From Nitrosopumilus adriaticus (GTDB lineage: Archaea; Thermoproteota; Nitrososphaeria; Nitrososphaerales; Nitrosopumilaceae): a stretch of 64,000 nt of DNA. Shown here piece by piece: positions 49,607 to 58,602 of this stretch. Under the pieces are notes generated by a model that had not been told where the DNA came from, searched no databases, and saw only the letters and a program-made list of their open reading frames with translations. Numbering within the stretch: position 1 is the first letter of the stretch; each line of letters opens with the position of its first letter. Position numbers and translations under genes: made by a program. The stretch covers positions 1,606,147-1,670,146 of the forward strand of contig NZ_CP011070.1 in NCBI RefSeq assembly GCF_000956175.1, written 5' to 3'.

Positions 49607-50368
49607 TTGGCAAAAAAATCCATCTCCAAAGGTGTTATCAAAGATATTGTCATTGTAGGCGTTGGAGTTTTAGTAATTTGGATAGGATTGCAGGTTGCTT
49701 TTGGAACCCAAAATCCATTTTATGTAGTTGCAAGTGGAAGCATGATTCCAGTTTTAGAAGTTTATGATGTACTAGTTGTACAGGGACATGAACCTTTTGA
49801 GGATATTGAAGTTGGTGATATTATTGTGTTTAATCGGCCATCTGATCATAATAGAGTGATTGTGCATAGAGTAGCGTCAATTATTGATGATGATCCAAAA
49901 ACAATTAGAACAAAAGGGGATGCAAATCCAGCATCAATTCCAGGAACTGATTTTCCAATTACTGAAAAAGAGTACATTGGCAAAGTAGCGTATACAGTTC
50001 CCCAGGTTGGTTATGTAACACAGCTACTAAAACCACCAATCAACTATGTAATCATTGCAGTTGTGATAGGAATAATGGTTGTAAAACAGATGGCAAAGAA
50101 GAAAAATGAAAAAGAACTTCCACTTTCAGATCCACTAAATTCAGAAAACTCTGAAACTATTGATGAATTATCTGATATTAATAAAATAGAGAAAGACACT
50201 GAATATTCTGAGCATACAGAAAAATCTAAAGAACTTGATGAGTTAGGTGATGTTGATGATTCTGAATATTTAGAAAAAATGGAAGAAATGAAAAAAGAGA
50301 TGCAAGACATAGATGAATCCATTGAAAAATCAGTTGATGACGATAAAACTGATGAGGAAAAGAAATAG
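49607..50368 (+). CDS. Signal peptidase I (archaeal/ER type) with acidic tail
   Basis: 253 residues from TTG. N-terminal transmembrane helix (about 12-31). Catalytic S45 in ASGSMIPVL, H87 in VIVHRVAS (the ER/archaeal Ser-His arrangement) and the Asp of TKGDANPAS. A second hydrophobic segment (INYVIIAVVIGIMVV) follows, then an acidic Glu/Asp/Ser-rich tail of about 75 residues that most family members lack. Cleaves signal peptides of the exported proteins in this window. Confidence 0.9.
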   Translation: MAKKSISKGVIKDIVIVGVGVLVIWIGLQVAFGTQNPFYVVASGSMIPVLEVYDVLVVQGHEPFEDIEVGDIIVFNRPSDHNRVIVHRVASIIDDDPKTIRTKGDANPASIPGTDFPITEKEYIGKVAYTVPQVGYVTQLLKPPINYVIIAVVIGIMVVKQMAKKKNEKELPLSDPLNSENSETIDELSDINKIEKDTEYSEHTEKSKELDELGDVDDSEYLEKMEEMKKEMQDIDESIEKSVDDDKTDEEKK

Positions 50369-50386
50369 ACAAAATTTGATAAAAAT

Positions 50387-50446
50387 CAGGCAAACAGGTT
50401 CACATATGCTCTTTAGATTCAAGCAATAGATCGTCCTGTTTGCTTG
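50387..50446 (+). repeat. 12-bp stem inverted repeat after signal peptidase
   Basis: CAGGCAAACAGG (50387-50398) pairs with CCTGTTTGCTTG (50435-50446), one G-U. A smaller TGCT/AGCA hairpin lies inside. It begins 18 nt after the signal peptidase stop. Probably a 3' UTR hairpin or termination element. Confidence 0.5.
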
Positions 50447-50576
50447 GTAGTATTATTATGAGAAATTTACTAAAAAAGGATACTCAGAAATTGTAAGTTT
50501 CAAGAGTAGGATCATTTATGAATTAGTAAAAATTACAAGTTGAGCATCAATTTGTTAAATTGAATTTGAAATTATT

Positions 50577-52103
50577 CTAAAGAACTGATTCTTTAGTTTT
50601 GAAAACTCGCTTAAAGTATTCTGATGGCTCACGTGGTTCTTCAACATCATTTGTAATTCCAGCCAAATGTTTTGCAAGATTCTTTTTGTATCCTACTTGC
50701 ATTTGTCTTTGAATTTGAATTCTTTGTGCTTGTGGAGAACCTGCGCCATGCATTGACTCTGTTAGATAGCCAACTGCGTTTCTACCAAGAGTCATATTTT
50801 CAATTAATCTTAATATTCTCATCCTATTTTCAATATCAACACCTTTTCTTCCTGCCAGATATTTTTTCAACAGTGGCCCTGCTTCTGGATGTCTAAAGTC
50901 CTTTTCAGATGGAAGAGTTACTACTAATCCGCCTGCAATGTCTTGTGCAAGTCTACTAATTTCATATGGGAAGCGTGTCACATTATGTTTGCAAACTTGA
51001 GCAAGCATATCATCATTTAGATAAACACCAGATTTCATCTTATGTCCTTGATGAGAGGATGCAAGTCCTGCAGCAAAGATTGTTTCATTTAGGTGAGTCA
51101 TCTCAATTATTTTGTCTTTGATGTGTGATACCTTTGGAACTCCATTGTAATCAGCAATAGTTGCTGCTGCACCAATTAGTACATCTCCAAGTCCAGTTTT
51201 ACAGACATAACTTCGTCTATGATAACAAGTAAAACGCTCTATGAGCATTGATGCAAATTCATATTCTCCATTCATGAAAACTTTTTCCCATGGAATAAAC
51301 ACTCTATCTAAAATTATTAATGCCTCTTGCCCACCATATTTTGCATTACCATCATCAATATCACCTTCTTCCATACTACGAGTGTCACATGACTGTCTAC
51401 CGTAGATGTAAGTGACACCTTTGGCATCAGCTGGAATTGCTCCAACAATTGCCCAGTCTTTATCATTTTCTGTTAGTCTAACTGTTGGCATTAAGATAAT
51501 CCAATGTGAGTTGATACAACCAGTTTGATGCGCTTTTGCACCAGAAACATAGATTCCTTTCTCATCTTTATCGACAATTCTTGTAAATAGATCTGGATCA
51601 TCTTGCTCTGCAGGTCCCTTACTTCTATCACCTTTAGGATCTGTCATGGCACCACCAATGACAAGATTTTCTTTTTGAACCATCTTTACAAATTCTAAAA
51701 ATCTTTTATGATAATCTGTTCCATGTTTCTCATCAATCTCAAATGTAGTAGAGTGTAAAGAATTCAATGCATCCATTCCAACACATCTCTGGAAACATGT
51801 ACCAGTATTTTGTCCTAGTTTTCTTTGCATTTTATTTTGTAAAACTAAATCCTGAGCACTTTCTGCAATGTGTAAAAATCTATTTACCTTCAATCCAGTA
51901 AGAGATGAATTTGCAGAAGCTAGTTCTTCCTCTCTAACTGCTAGATCATAAGTTTCTGCAACTGCGTTAATTGATGGTCTAATCATTGGATGGTCTACTG
52001 GTTCTTTTACAAGTTCTCCAAAGAGGTAGATTTTGAGATCCCTTCCTCTGAGACTTTCAATATAATCATCGCCTGTTCTAATTGTCTTCAAGACATTAGC
52101 CAT
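50577..52103 (-). CDS. abfD: 4-hydroxybutyryl-CoA dehydratase
   Basis: 508 residues. FAD/4Fe-4S radical enzyme of the HpaB-like family. CFQRCVGMDAL (two Cys) with CYHRRSYVC (His and Cys) form the 4Fe-4S ligand set seen in the clostridial enzyme; the MTDPKGDRSKGP segment is conserved. Dehydrates 4-hydroxybutyryl-CoA to crotonyl-CoA, the signature step of the thaumarchaeal 3-hydroxypropionate/4-hydroxybutyrate cycle. It lies downstream of the ADP-forming acyl-CoA synthetase gene on the same strand. Confidence 0.95.
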   Translation of the reverse strand: MANVLKTIRTGDDYIESLRGRDLKIYLFGELVKEPVDHPMIRPSINAVAETYDLAVREEELASANSSLTGLKVNRFLHIAESAQDLVLQNKMQRKLGQNTGTCFQRCVGMDALNSLHSTTFEIDEKHGTDYHKRFLEFVKMVQKENLVIGGAMTDPKGDRSKGPAEQDDPDLFTRIVDKDEKGIYVSGAKAHQTGCINSHWIILMPTVRLTENDKDWAIVGAIPADAKGVTYIYGRQSCDTRSMEEGDIDDGNAKYGGQEALIILDRVFIPWEKVFMNGEYEFASMLIERFTCYHRRSYVCKTGLGDVLIGAAATIADYNGVPKVSHIKDKIIEMTHLNETIFAAGLASSHQGHKMKSGVYLNDDMLAQVCKHNVTRFPYEISRLAQDIAGGLVVTLPSEKDFRHPEAGPLLKKYLAGRKGVDIENRMRILRLIENMTLGRNAVGYLTESMHGAGSPQAQRIQIQRQMQVGYKKNLAKHLAGITNDVEEPREPSEYFKRVFKTKESVL

Positions 52104-52175
52104 CTAACATTATAGGTTTTGATGCTGTATAAATATTCTAAAAGTACATGAATGAATTTTAGGAATGAATTGCGA

Positions 52176-54272
52176 TCAGAGCCCTATTCGTACATCAAGT
52201 ATACGACAGCCTTTACCCTTTTCCATGACAAGTACTGGATTCATGTCTAATTCTTTGATTTCTTTAAAGTCAGAAACTAGTTGTGATAATCTCTGAATAC
52301 ATTCAGAAAGTTTTACAATATCAGATGGTTTCTCACCCCTTACACCCTGAAGAAGTTTTTGAGTCTTAATTGAGGCTATCATATCATCAGCTTCAAGGTT
52401 AGTAACTGGTGCAAGTTTGAATGTAACATCTTTTAGAACTTCCACATAGATTCCTCCCATTCCAAGCATGATTACTGGTCCAAAACCAGGTTCAAGTTTT
52501 GAGCCGATGATTAGTTCCTTGCCACCTTTTACCATCTCTACAATCAAAACTCCCTTAATCTCTGCTTTCTTGTTGTATTTTTTAGCATTTTTGATAATTG
52601 TTTTGAATGCATCTTTAATCTCTGCATCATTTGTAAGATTCACTTTAACACCACCTGCATCAGATTTATGAATAATCTGAGGTGATGCAATTTTCATTAC
52701 AACAGGATAGCCGATTTTCTTTGCAATCTTTACTGCTTCTGCTTCATTTTTAGCAAGTGCACTTTGAGGTAATGGTAACCCATATGCTTTGAGAACTTCT
52801 TGCCCTTCTTCTTCTAAAAGATTTGGTCTCTTTTCCTTTTTGACTTTATCAAAAATCTTTTTTGCTTTTGCCTTGTTTACTTTGAATTTGGTAATGTTTC
52901 CATCTGGAGATTTGATCCAGTTTGAAAATCTAATCATTGCCGAAAGTGTTCGGATGGCACCTTCTGCATATGTATAGTATGGAACATTTCCATCTGCTAA
53001 AATTTCCCTGTTTGTAATTCCTTCATCGAGTCCCATTAGACTTGCAAGCATTGTTTTTTTGTATTTTTTTGACATTTCAACAATTACTTCGGCAAGTTTG
53101 TCATAGTTGAGAGTTCCAGACGGAGTACACATAGAAATTACAGACCCAACTTTTGGATGTTTTAGTACTCTATCTAGAACATTATGGAATCTATTAAAAT
53201 CAGCATCACCTACAATATCAACTGGATTTCTAGAACTCCCCCAAGGTGGAATAACTTCATCAATTTTTTTTCTGACACTAGTAATGTCAGCCATTTTAAT
53301 TTTCATTTTTGAACATGCATCAGTGGAAATTATTGCAGGGCCGCCAGCATTTGATACAATAACTAGATCACCGCCTGTTGGTAACGGTTGTTTTGAAAAT
53401 GCAGTTGCATAATCGAAGAGCTCTTCCATAGTATCTACTCTAATTGCACCTGATTGTTTTAGTAATGCATCATAGATTTCATCTGAACCCATCAAAGCAC
53501 CTGTATGAGACATTGCAGCCTTTGCACCCTCTGGACTACGTCCAGATTTGAGCACAAGAACTGGTTTTTTGAGTTTTTTAGTAATATTTTTACAAACTTT
53601 AAGAAATTCCTGACCATCACCCATATCTTCAAGATACATTACGATTACCTCGGTTTGTTTGTGATTTGCTAGAATTTTTAGAACATCAACTTCACTCATT
53701 ACTGCCTTATTTCCAAGACTTACAACTGCTGAGAAGCCAATTCCTTGTGCACTAGCATCTTCAACTAGCGCAGCACATATTGCACCGCTTTGAGATACAA
53801 GTGCAATTTTTCCAGACTTTGGTGTAACTTTAAGAAATGTAGAATTCATCATTGTTTTTGGATCAAGATTCATCACACCAAGACAGTTTGGTCCAATAAC
53901 ATGGATATTGTATTTCTTGGCAATATCTTTTATTTCTTGTTCTCGTTTTGCACCTTCTTCATCAACTTCTTTGAAACCTGCAGTGATGATTATTACTCCT
54001 TTGATTTTCTTTTTACCACATTCTTCTAAGACAGGTGCAACTAGAGTATTTTTGATTACTACAACAGCAAGATCAATTGGTTTTGGAACATCTAAAACGC
54101 TCTTGTATGCTTTTTTGTAAAAAACTGTGTCGCGTGTTGGACTAATTGGATAAACTGAACCCTTGAAACCATTCATAATATTAGACGTAATTGTAGCACC
54201 AACGCTTCCTCTTTTATCAGAGGCCCCTATCACAGCAATTGATTTGGGGGATAAAATTACAGAATCTGCCAT
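52176..54272 (-). CDS. ADP-forming acyl-CoA synthetase (probable 4-hydroxybutyryl-CoA synthetase)
   Basis: 698 residues. N-terminal CoA-binding/ligase half (IGASDKRGSVGATI, VIGPNCLGVMNL, VSQSGAICAAL) and C-terminal ATP-grasp half (GYPVVMKIASPQIIHKSDAGGV), the fused alpha-beta NDP-forming acyl-CoA synthetase layout. MSHTGALMGSDEIYDAL carries the phosphoryl-transfer His. In Nitrosopumilus maritimus the homologous pair beside abfD is assigned to 4-hydroxybutyrate activation, so that is the best guess here. 3-hydroxypropionate activation is the alternative. Confidence 0.88.
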   Translation of the reverse strand: MADSVILSPKSIAVIGASDKRGSVGATITSNIMNGFKGSVYPISPTRDTVFYKKAYKSVLDVPKPIDLAVVVIKNTLVAPVLEECGKKKIKGVIIITAGFKEVDEEGAKREQEIKDIAKKYNIHVIGPNCLGVMNLDPKTMMNSTFLKVTPKSGKIALVSQSGAICAALVEDASAQGIGFSAVVSLGNKAVMSEVDVLKILANHKQTEVIVMYLEDMGDGQEFLKVCKNITKKLKKPVLVLKSGRSPEGAKAAMSHTGALMGSDEIYDALLKQSGAIRVDTMEELFDYATAFSKQPLPTGGDLVIVSNAGGPAIISTDACSKMKIKMADITSVRKKIDEVIPPWGSSRNPVDIVGDADFNRFHNVLDRVLKHPKVGSVISMCTPSGTLNYDKLAEVIVEMSKKYKKTMLASLMGLDEGITNREILADGNVPYYTYAEGAIRTLSAMIRFSNWIKSPDGNITKFKVNKAKAKKIFDKVKKEKRPNLLEEEGQEVLKAYGLPLPQSALAKNEAEAVKIAKKIGYPVVMKIASPQIIHKSDAGGVKVNLTNDAEIKDAFKTIIKNAKKYNKKAEIKGVLIVEMVKGGKELIIGSKLEPGFGPVIMLGMGGIYVEVLKDVTFKLAPVTNLEADDMIASIKTQKLLQGVRGEKPSDIVKLSECIQRLSQLVSDFKEIKELDMNPVLVMEKGKGCRILDVRIGL

Positions 54273-54337
54273 GATTAATTGAATCTAAGGATTTTGTATA
54301 ATAAAGTTATTCATAGAAATTTCTGATCTCTAAGTTT

Positions 54338-54694
54338 TTAGCTTCCCAACATCTTTCCTGCCAGATTCTCTTTTCGTGGAATCCAAATGATTGAAAGATT
54401 TGAAAATTTGCCTATTACATTCCAAGCTTCACGTGCGAGATCTCGAAGTTGTTCATTATTTATTGCAAATTCATGATTGAGTTGATTTACGGTATTTTTA
54501 GAATCACTGTAAATTGTAATTTCATCATCGGAATTAACAAATTTGTTCAACGCAGAAATTATTGCCATGTATTCAGCCTGATTGTTTGTAATGTCTGGTT
54601 TTTTTTCATAAAATGATTCTCCAGTTTCTTTTACGAAAAATCCAAAACCACCATTTGGGCCTCCAGAGCCATCTACGTAAACACTAATTCCCAT
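54338..54694 (-). CDS. rnhA: Ribonuclease H-fold protein (RNase HI type)
   Basis: 118 residues. Catalytic acidic residues: D8 in YVDGSGGPNGG, E of NNQAEYMAI, D of IYSDSKNTVNQL and a C-terminal RKENLAGKMLG in place of the usual DxxAD-like end. A compact single domain, as in archaeal RNase HI that removes RNA primers or R-loops. It overlaps the upstream membrane-protein gene by 11 bp. The C-terminal Asp is not obvious, so activity is likely but not certain. Confidence 0.85.
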   Translation of the reverse strand: MGISVYVDGSGGPNGGFGFFVKETGESFYEKKPDITNNQAEYMAIISALNKFVNSDDEITIYSDSKNTVNQLNHEFAINNEQLRDLAREAWNVIGKFSNLSIIWIPRKENLAGKMLGS

Positions 54695-55127
54695 CTTTGT
54701 ACAACCTCGTAATCTTCACACTAAGATTAACTACTACCATGTAAATTATTGTTGATATTCCTTGTGATGCAATTGATGCAATATATGGATCATAGTTTAT
54801 GGTCAAAAAATAATACTGGAAAACCCATCTAACAACTGTATATACAATTTCTGCTATTCCTAATGATGTAACTAATTTTTTTAGATCTGCCTTTAGTTTT
54901 GCATTATCAGTTCCTCCAGATACTAAACGATATTTTTTCCTATTATCAAAATAAAACAATCCACTAAAAACTGAAAAATAAATCACATAATCAGCAATTG
55001 TGGTATAAGTTGTATTTAGATAATCTGTTTGGTCAGATAAAATTTGTGCAATTAATGCAGAAATAATTATGGAGGCTGCAAATGCAATTAGAATATTTTT
55101 GTTAAGTTTCAGATATTCTTGTAACAC
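54684..55127 (-). CDS. Four-helix membrane protein
   Basis: 147 residues with about four hydrophobic helices (NILIAFAASIIISALIAQIL, IADYVIYFSVFSGLFYF, IAEIVYTVVRWVF, ASQGISTIIYMVVVNL). No motif recognised. Its 3' end overlaps the start of the RNase H gene by 11 bp, suggesting co-transcription. Function unknown. Confidence 0.65.
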   Translation of the reverse strand: MLQEYLKLNKNILIAFAASIIISALIAQILSDQTDYLNTTYTTIADYVIYFSVFSGLFYFDNRKKYRLVSGGTDNAKLKADLKKLVTSLGIAEIVYTVVRWVFQYYFLTINYDPYIASIASQGISTIIYMVVVNLSVKITRLYKDGN

Positions 55128-55157
55128 ATTTTTTGATTCTGTTTGTTACAATTAAAC

Positions 55158-55442
55158 TCAATCTAAAGTAATCTTAAGGAAAATTAATAATCCTGCTAGC
55201 TCTGCAATCCCCACTCCCAACATGTATGGGAATATCTCATGAGAGAAAATTTCTTCCATTGAGAAATATGCAAGAGAGCCAATTACATTATGCAAAAATA
55301 ACATACCTGCAACAACAATCATTCCCAATGGAAGCTGTGCACGTGTCTTAGTATACATGTTACCAAATATCGCAATTAAAATTCCTAATATTCCCATATT
55401 TGCAATTGAGACAATAGATAAGATCAGAGAAGTAGTTTCCAT
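55158..55442 (-). CDS. Three-helix membrane protein
   Basis: 94 residues; hydrophobic segments at about 3-25, 36-55 and 70-93 (LILSIVSIANMGILGILIAI and a C-terminal LGVGIAELAGLLIFLKI). It is next to an ArsR-type regulator (25 bp) on the same strand, so it may be its target or partner. Not recognised. Confidence 0.65.
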   Translation of the reverse strand: METTSLILSIVSIANMGILGILIAIFGNMYTKTRAQLPLGMIVVAGMLFLHNVIGSLAYFSMEEIFSHEIFPYMLGVGIAELAGLLIFLKITLD

Positions 55443-55467
55443 TTAGTCAAAAACACCTTTTGAGCTT

Positions 55468-55770
55468 TTATTTACTTTTGTCCAATTTTGCTTCAATTTC
55501 TTCAAATGTCTCCATATTTACTTCAAGAAAGTTAGAGATAAAGTATGCAACACCATATTTTTCCCCAACTTTTGTAACCATGTTATTCTTTTCAAGAACC
55601 CTAATGTGATGCTGAATAGCTTTGTAATCTAAATTCATCTCTTTAGCTAGTTGATTAGTATTGAATGGTTTTTCCTTTAATTTTGAAATAATTTTTAATC
55701 GATTTAATCCGCCTCGAGATCCTGCAAAAACAAACCAAAGTAGTCTTTTTGCATCAGGATCATTTGCCAT
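55468..55770 (-). CDS. ArsR-family winged-helix regulator
   Basis: 100 residues. RLKIISKLKEKPFNTNQLAKEMNLDYKAIQHHIRVLEKNNMV is the ArsR/HTH-20 type winged helix (helix-turn-helix at about 33-55). No metal-binding Cys are seen, so ligand sensing is not metal-type. It begins 40 bp from the divergent radical SAM start, and leads a transcription unit of two membrane proteins and RNase H, which it may control. Confidence 0.85.
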   Translation of the reverse strand: MANDPDAKRLLWFVFAGSRGGLNRLKIISKLKEKPFNTNQLAKEMNLDYKAIQHHIRVLEKNNMVTKVGEKYGVAYFISNFLEVNMETFEEIEAKLDKSK

Positions 55771-55809
55771 AAGTTATGAAATTCTTCTGAATTACCACTA
55801 AAAGGTATT

Positions 55810-56751
55810 TTGGGATTAAAAGAAAATGGAAACTATAAAAACAGAAAAAAACAAATTTCTTTGAAAAGTAAGATGTTAAATTATGATGCACCTTTATACA
55901 GACCACCATCAGAAGCTAGATCGTTAATTTTTCAGGTAACACTAGGTTGTTCATTTAATGAATGTTCATTTTGTGATATGTATAGATCAAAAGAATATTC
56001 AGAAAGGCCATGGGAAGATGTCAAAGCTGAAATTGACATGATGGCAAATTATCTTCCAGATACTAGAAGAGTTTTTCTTGCAGATGGTGATGCGCTAAAT
56101 CTTGATTCTGAGTATATGATAAAAATTGTAAAATACATTAAAGAAAAATTTGCAAATCTTGAAAGGATTTCATGCTATGCAATGCCAATGAACATTCTAA
56201 AAAAATCATCTGAAGAATTAAAGAAAATGAATGAGGCGGGATTAGACATGTTTTATTTGGGAATAGAGAGTGGTTCAGATATTGTTTTAAAAAAAGTTAC
56301 AAAAGGAGCAATTGGAAAAACAATCATCAAGTCTGTTAACAAAGCAAAAGAAGCAGGTTACATCATGTCATGCATGGTGATTTTGGGACTTGGAGGAAAA
56401 AAATATTCTAAAGAGCACATCAAAGGAACTGCCGAAGTCATAAGCGCATGTTCTCCAAATTATGTAGGTGCGCTAACACTCTATTTAGAAAATGGAATCA
56501 AACAAGAATTTCTTGACAAGTATAATGGAGAGTTTGTCAGAATTAATGATGATGAATCATTAGATGAACTTCATGATTTGATAAGTCAGATTGATACAAA
56601 AGAAGAGATTGTTTTTAGAGCAAATCATGGTTCAAATGCATATACAATCAAGGGTACTTTTCCTCAAGATAAACAAGAGATGTTAGAAAAAATAGAATGG
56701 ATGAAGCAGCATCCAGAAATTATGCGTCCACAAGGTCTACGTGGATTCTAA
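55810..56751 (+). CDS. Radical SAM protein
   Basis: 313 residues from a TTG at 55810; an internal ATG at 55873 (MLNYDAPLYRPPSEARSL) is an alternative start with a more family-like N-terminus. The 4Fe-4S motif is CSFNECSFC (Cx4Cx2C), followed by DMYRSKEY; the SAM-binding GIESGSD and the C-terminal RANHGSNAYTIKGTFP complete the core. This subgroup is widespread in archaea and bacteria without an established reaction. Its 3' end overlaps the convergent His-rich secreted protein by 4 bp. Confidence 0.88.
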   Translation: MGLKENGNYKNRKKQISLKSKMLNYDAPLYRPPSEARSLIFQVTLGCSFNECSFCDMYRSKEYSERPWEDVKAEIDMMANYLPDTRRVFLADGDALNLDSEYMIKIVKYIKEKFANLERISCYAMPMNILKKSSEELKKMNEAGLDMFYLGIESGSDIVLKKVTKGAIGKTIIKSVNKAKEAGYIMSCMVILGLGGKKYSKEHIKGTAEVISACSPNYVGALTLYLENGIKQEFLDKYNGEFVRINDDESLDELHDLISQIDTKEEIVFRANHGSNAYTIKGTFPQDKQEMLEKIEWMKQHPEIMRPQGLRGF

Positions 56752-57200
56752 ATCATATTTTCTTGATTAAGATATACAACTTTGAAAATCTTTACTGAAT
56801 AATCCCCTTCAAATATTTTGGTGGTGTGGTTTTTGTCAGAATTAAGTATTCTAAATTTGTATTCATAAACACCATCTTCTCCAATATCGGTTTGAGCAAA
56901 GTGAACAGCATCATTATTTTTGAAGATTTGAATTATAACAGGATATCCTTCAACATGATTTGCAACTTTTCCTTCAACAAATCCCCATGGCAATGTATTT
57001 CCTGAAGGAGCATGGAAGAAAACAGTTGATTTTTCAAGTCCAATCATTGAATTAATTGGAGTAATCTCTGTTAATGGTTCATGAGTGTGATTATTGATCA
57101 AAATATTTCCGTGATGTGGATGAGCAAAAGCTGAATCAACAGAAAAAGACAAAAGAATTGTCATAGTCAAAATGCTTGAAAATAAAATGAACTTTTTCAT
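56748..57200 (-). CDS. Secreted protein with His-rich N-terminus and Ig-like domain
   Basis: 150 residues. Signal peptide ending SAFA (about 26), then AHPHHGNILINNHTHEPL, a dense His cluster suited to metal binding. The rest is an Ig-like or carboxypeptidase-regulatory-like fold (VEGYPVIIQIFKNNDAVHF, YEYKFRILN). Copper or zinc handling is possible; no family recognised. It overlaps the convergent radical SAM gene by 4 bp. Confidence 0.7.
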   Translation of the reverse strand: MKKFILFSSILTMTILLSFSVDSAFAHPHHGNILINNHTHEPLTEITPINSMIGLEKSTVFFHAPSGNTLPWGFVEGKVANHVEGYPVIIQIFKNNDAVHFAQTDIGEDGVYEYKFRILNSDKNHTTKIFEGDYSVKIFKVVYLNQENMI

Positions 57201-57238
57201 GATAAATCTATAATTAGAGTGATTTAAGAATTTATAGA

Positions 57239-57490
57239 TTAAAGATTTTCAATTATAGATTGTAAGTTTTCTGGAAGTTCAGGAAGCTCAGTATGACTTT
57301 CATTATTTTGAATATTTTCTGGACCAATTCGTCTTACTTTTTGAGTTCCAATTAGAGTATCAATATTTCTTTGAATGTCTTTTTCAGGTAAGATATTTTT
57401 TAATTTTTCAAGTACTATTTCCTCATTTTCAAATTTTTTAATTGCATATTGAACAAGGATAGTTTTCTCTTCAAAAGTGAAATCAGTCAT
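57239..57490 (-). CDS. Small acidic hypothetical protein
   Basis: 83 residues, starting MTDFTFEEKTILVQYAIKKF. Mixed helix with Glu/Lys; a Pro-rich LPELPENLQSIIENL tail. No recognised domain. Start is in an AT-rich region 54 bp from the divergent membrane protein gene at 57545. Confidence 0.55.
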   Translation of the reverse strand: MTDFTFEEKTILVQYAIKKFENEEIVLEKLKNILPEKDIQRNIDTLIGTQKVRRIGPENIQNNESHTELPELPENLQSIIENL

Positions 57491-57544
57491 GTATTTTCTA
57501 TATCTTTTGTGGCTAAGAATCTTTGGTTGTTAGATAGTTAAAAT

Positions 57545-58060
57545 ATGATGAATTGTAAATTATCCTACTTGGTAAGCAAATTACAGTTAATTTCAAATGT
57601 TCTTACAACAAGAAGGTATGCTACAATTGCTATAATTAGTGGTCTTGGATTGGGAATAATCTATTATTTTTTGACAATGTCAATGCTAGTATCTCATTTG
57701 GAGACCACAATGGAATTGATGCCATCGTATATCATTACGACAGTTGTATTAACAATTATAATTTCAGCTTTGGCTGGGATCAATTTTGCACTAATGGCTT
57801 TTAAGATGAAAAGAATGAAGATGATGAATTCCGTCAAGGGTAACTCATCAGCTGTCTTAGGGGGTGCATTTGCAGCGTTTACTCCAGGATGTCCTGCATG
57901 TACTGCTCCATTAGCTGTAATTTTAGGAGCGGTTGGAGGATTATCATTATTTCCAATGCAGGGATTAGAATTAAAATTTATTTCAGTAGGGGTTTTGATT
58001 TTTTCTATTTTTTGGATTACAAGAGGCCTTCAGAGTAAAAGTTGTTGTAAGATAGGATGA
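57545..58060 (+). CDS. Membrane protein with CPAC motif
   Basis: 171 residues, about four to five hydrophobic helices. A conserved-looking GAFAAFTPGCPACTAPLAVILGAVGG segment places a CPAC motif inside or beside a helix, and a CC pair ends the protein (SKSCCKIG). A CxxC in a membrane helix suggests redox or metal binding, as in DsbD/CcdA-like proteins, but the fold is not recognisable. Unknown function. Confidence 0.7.
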   Translation: MMNCKLSYLVSKLQLISNVLTTRRYATIAIISGLGLGIIYYFLTMSMLVSHLETTMELMPSYIITTVVLTIIISALAGINFALMAFKMKRMKMMNSVKGNSSAVLGGAFAAFTPGCPACTAPLAVILGAVGGLSLFPMQGLELKFISVGVLIFSIFWITRGLQSKSCCKIG

Positions 58061-58099
58061 ACGAATCCAATATTTCACCATATTAAAGACTAGATTATT

Positions 58100-58552
58100 C
58101 TAATTCAAAGAAATTGTAAAAGATAGACCAGATTGATCAAATCCTAATTTTTTATAAAACTGATGTGATTCTTTTCGTCGATTTCCAGATTCAAGCCTAA
58201 TTCTATGACACTTTTTCTCTCTCCCAATAGATATGCAGTAATTGATTAGTTTTTTACCTACTCCCTTATGCTGAAATTTTTCACGTACAATTAATTCGGG
58301 AATGTATAACTCTAAAGAATTTTGATTAAGTCTTGTCATAAAAATAATACTTACCATCGCAATTATTTCAGTTTCATTATATTGCACAAGAATGATTTTT
58401 TTATCATTATCTGTGATGTATTTTTTTACTAGTTTTCTAAAAGAATCTACGTCTAAGTCTGTTTCTGGTTTTGGACGACCAAGTTCATATAGCAATCCAA
58501 GAATAATAGGAATGTCGTTATTTGTGGCCTCTCGTAAATCAATATTTTCCAT
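58100..58552 (-). CDS. GNAT family N-acetyltransferase
   Basis: 150 residues. LREATNNDIPIILGLL at the start and the acetyl-CoA loop VREKFQHKGVGKKLINYCI (Q/RxxGxG/A), with LESGNRRKESHQFYKKLGF at the end. Substrate unknown. Small single-domain GNAT. Confidence 0.9.
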   Translation of the reverse strand: MENIDLREATNNDIPIILGLLYELGRPKPETDLDVDSFRKLVKKYITDNDKKIILVQYNETEIIAMVSIIFMTRLNQNSLELYIPELIVREKFQHKGVGKKLINYCISIGREKKCHRIRLESGNRRKESHQFYKKLGFDQSGLSFTISLN

Positions 58553-58602
58553 GTAGATCTTATTTCATTATACTTTAAGAACTGCCTGATACTAATAGAA
58601 TC

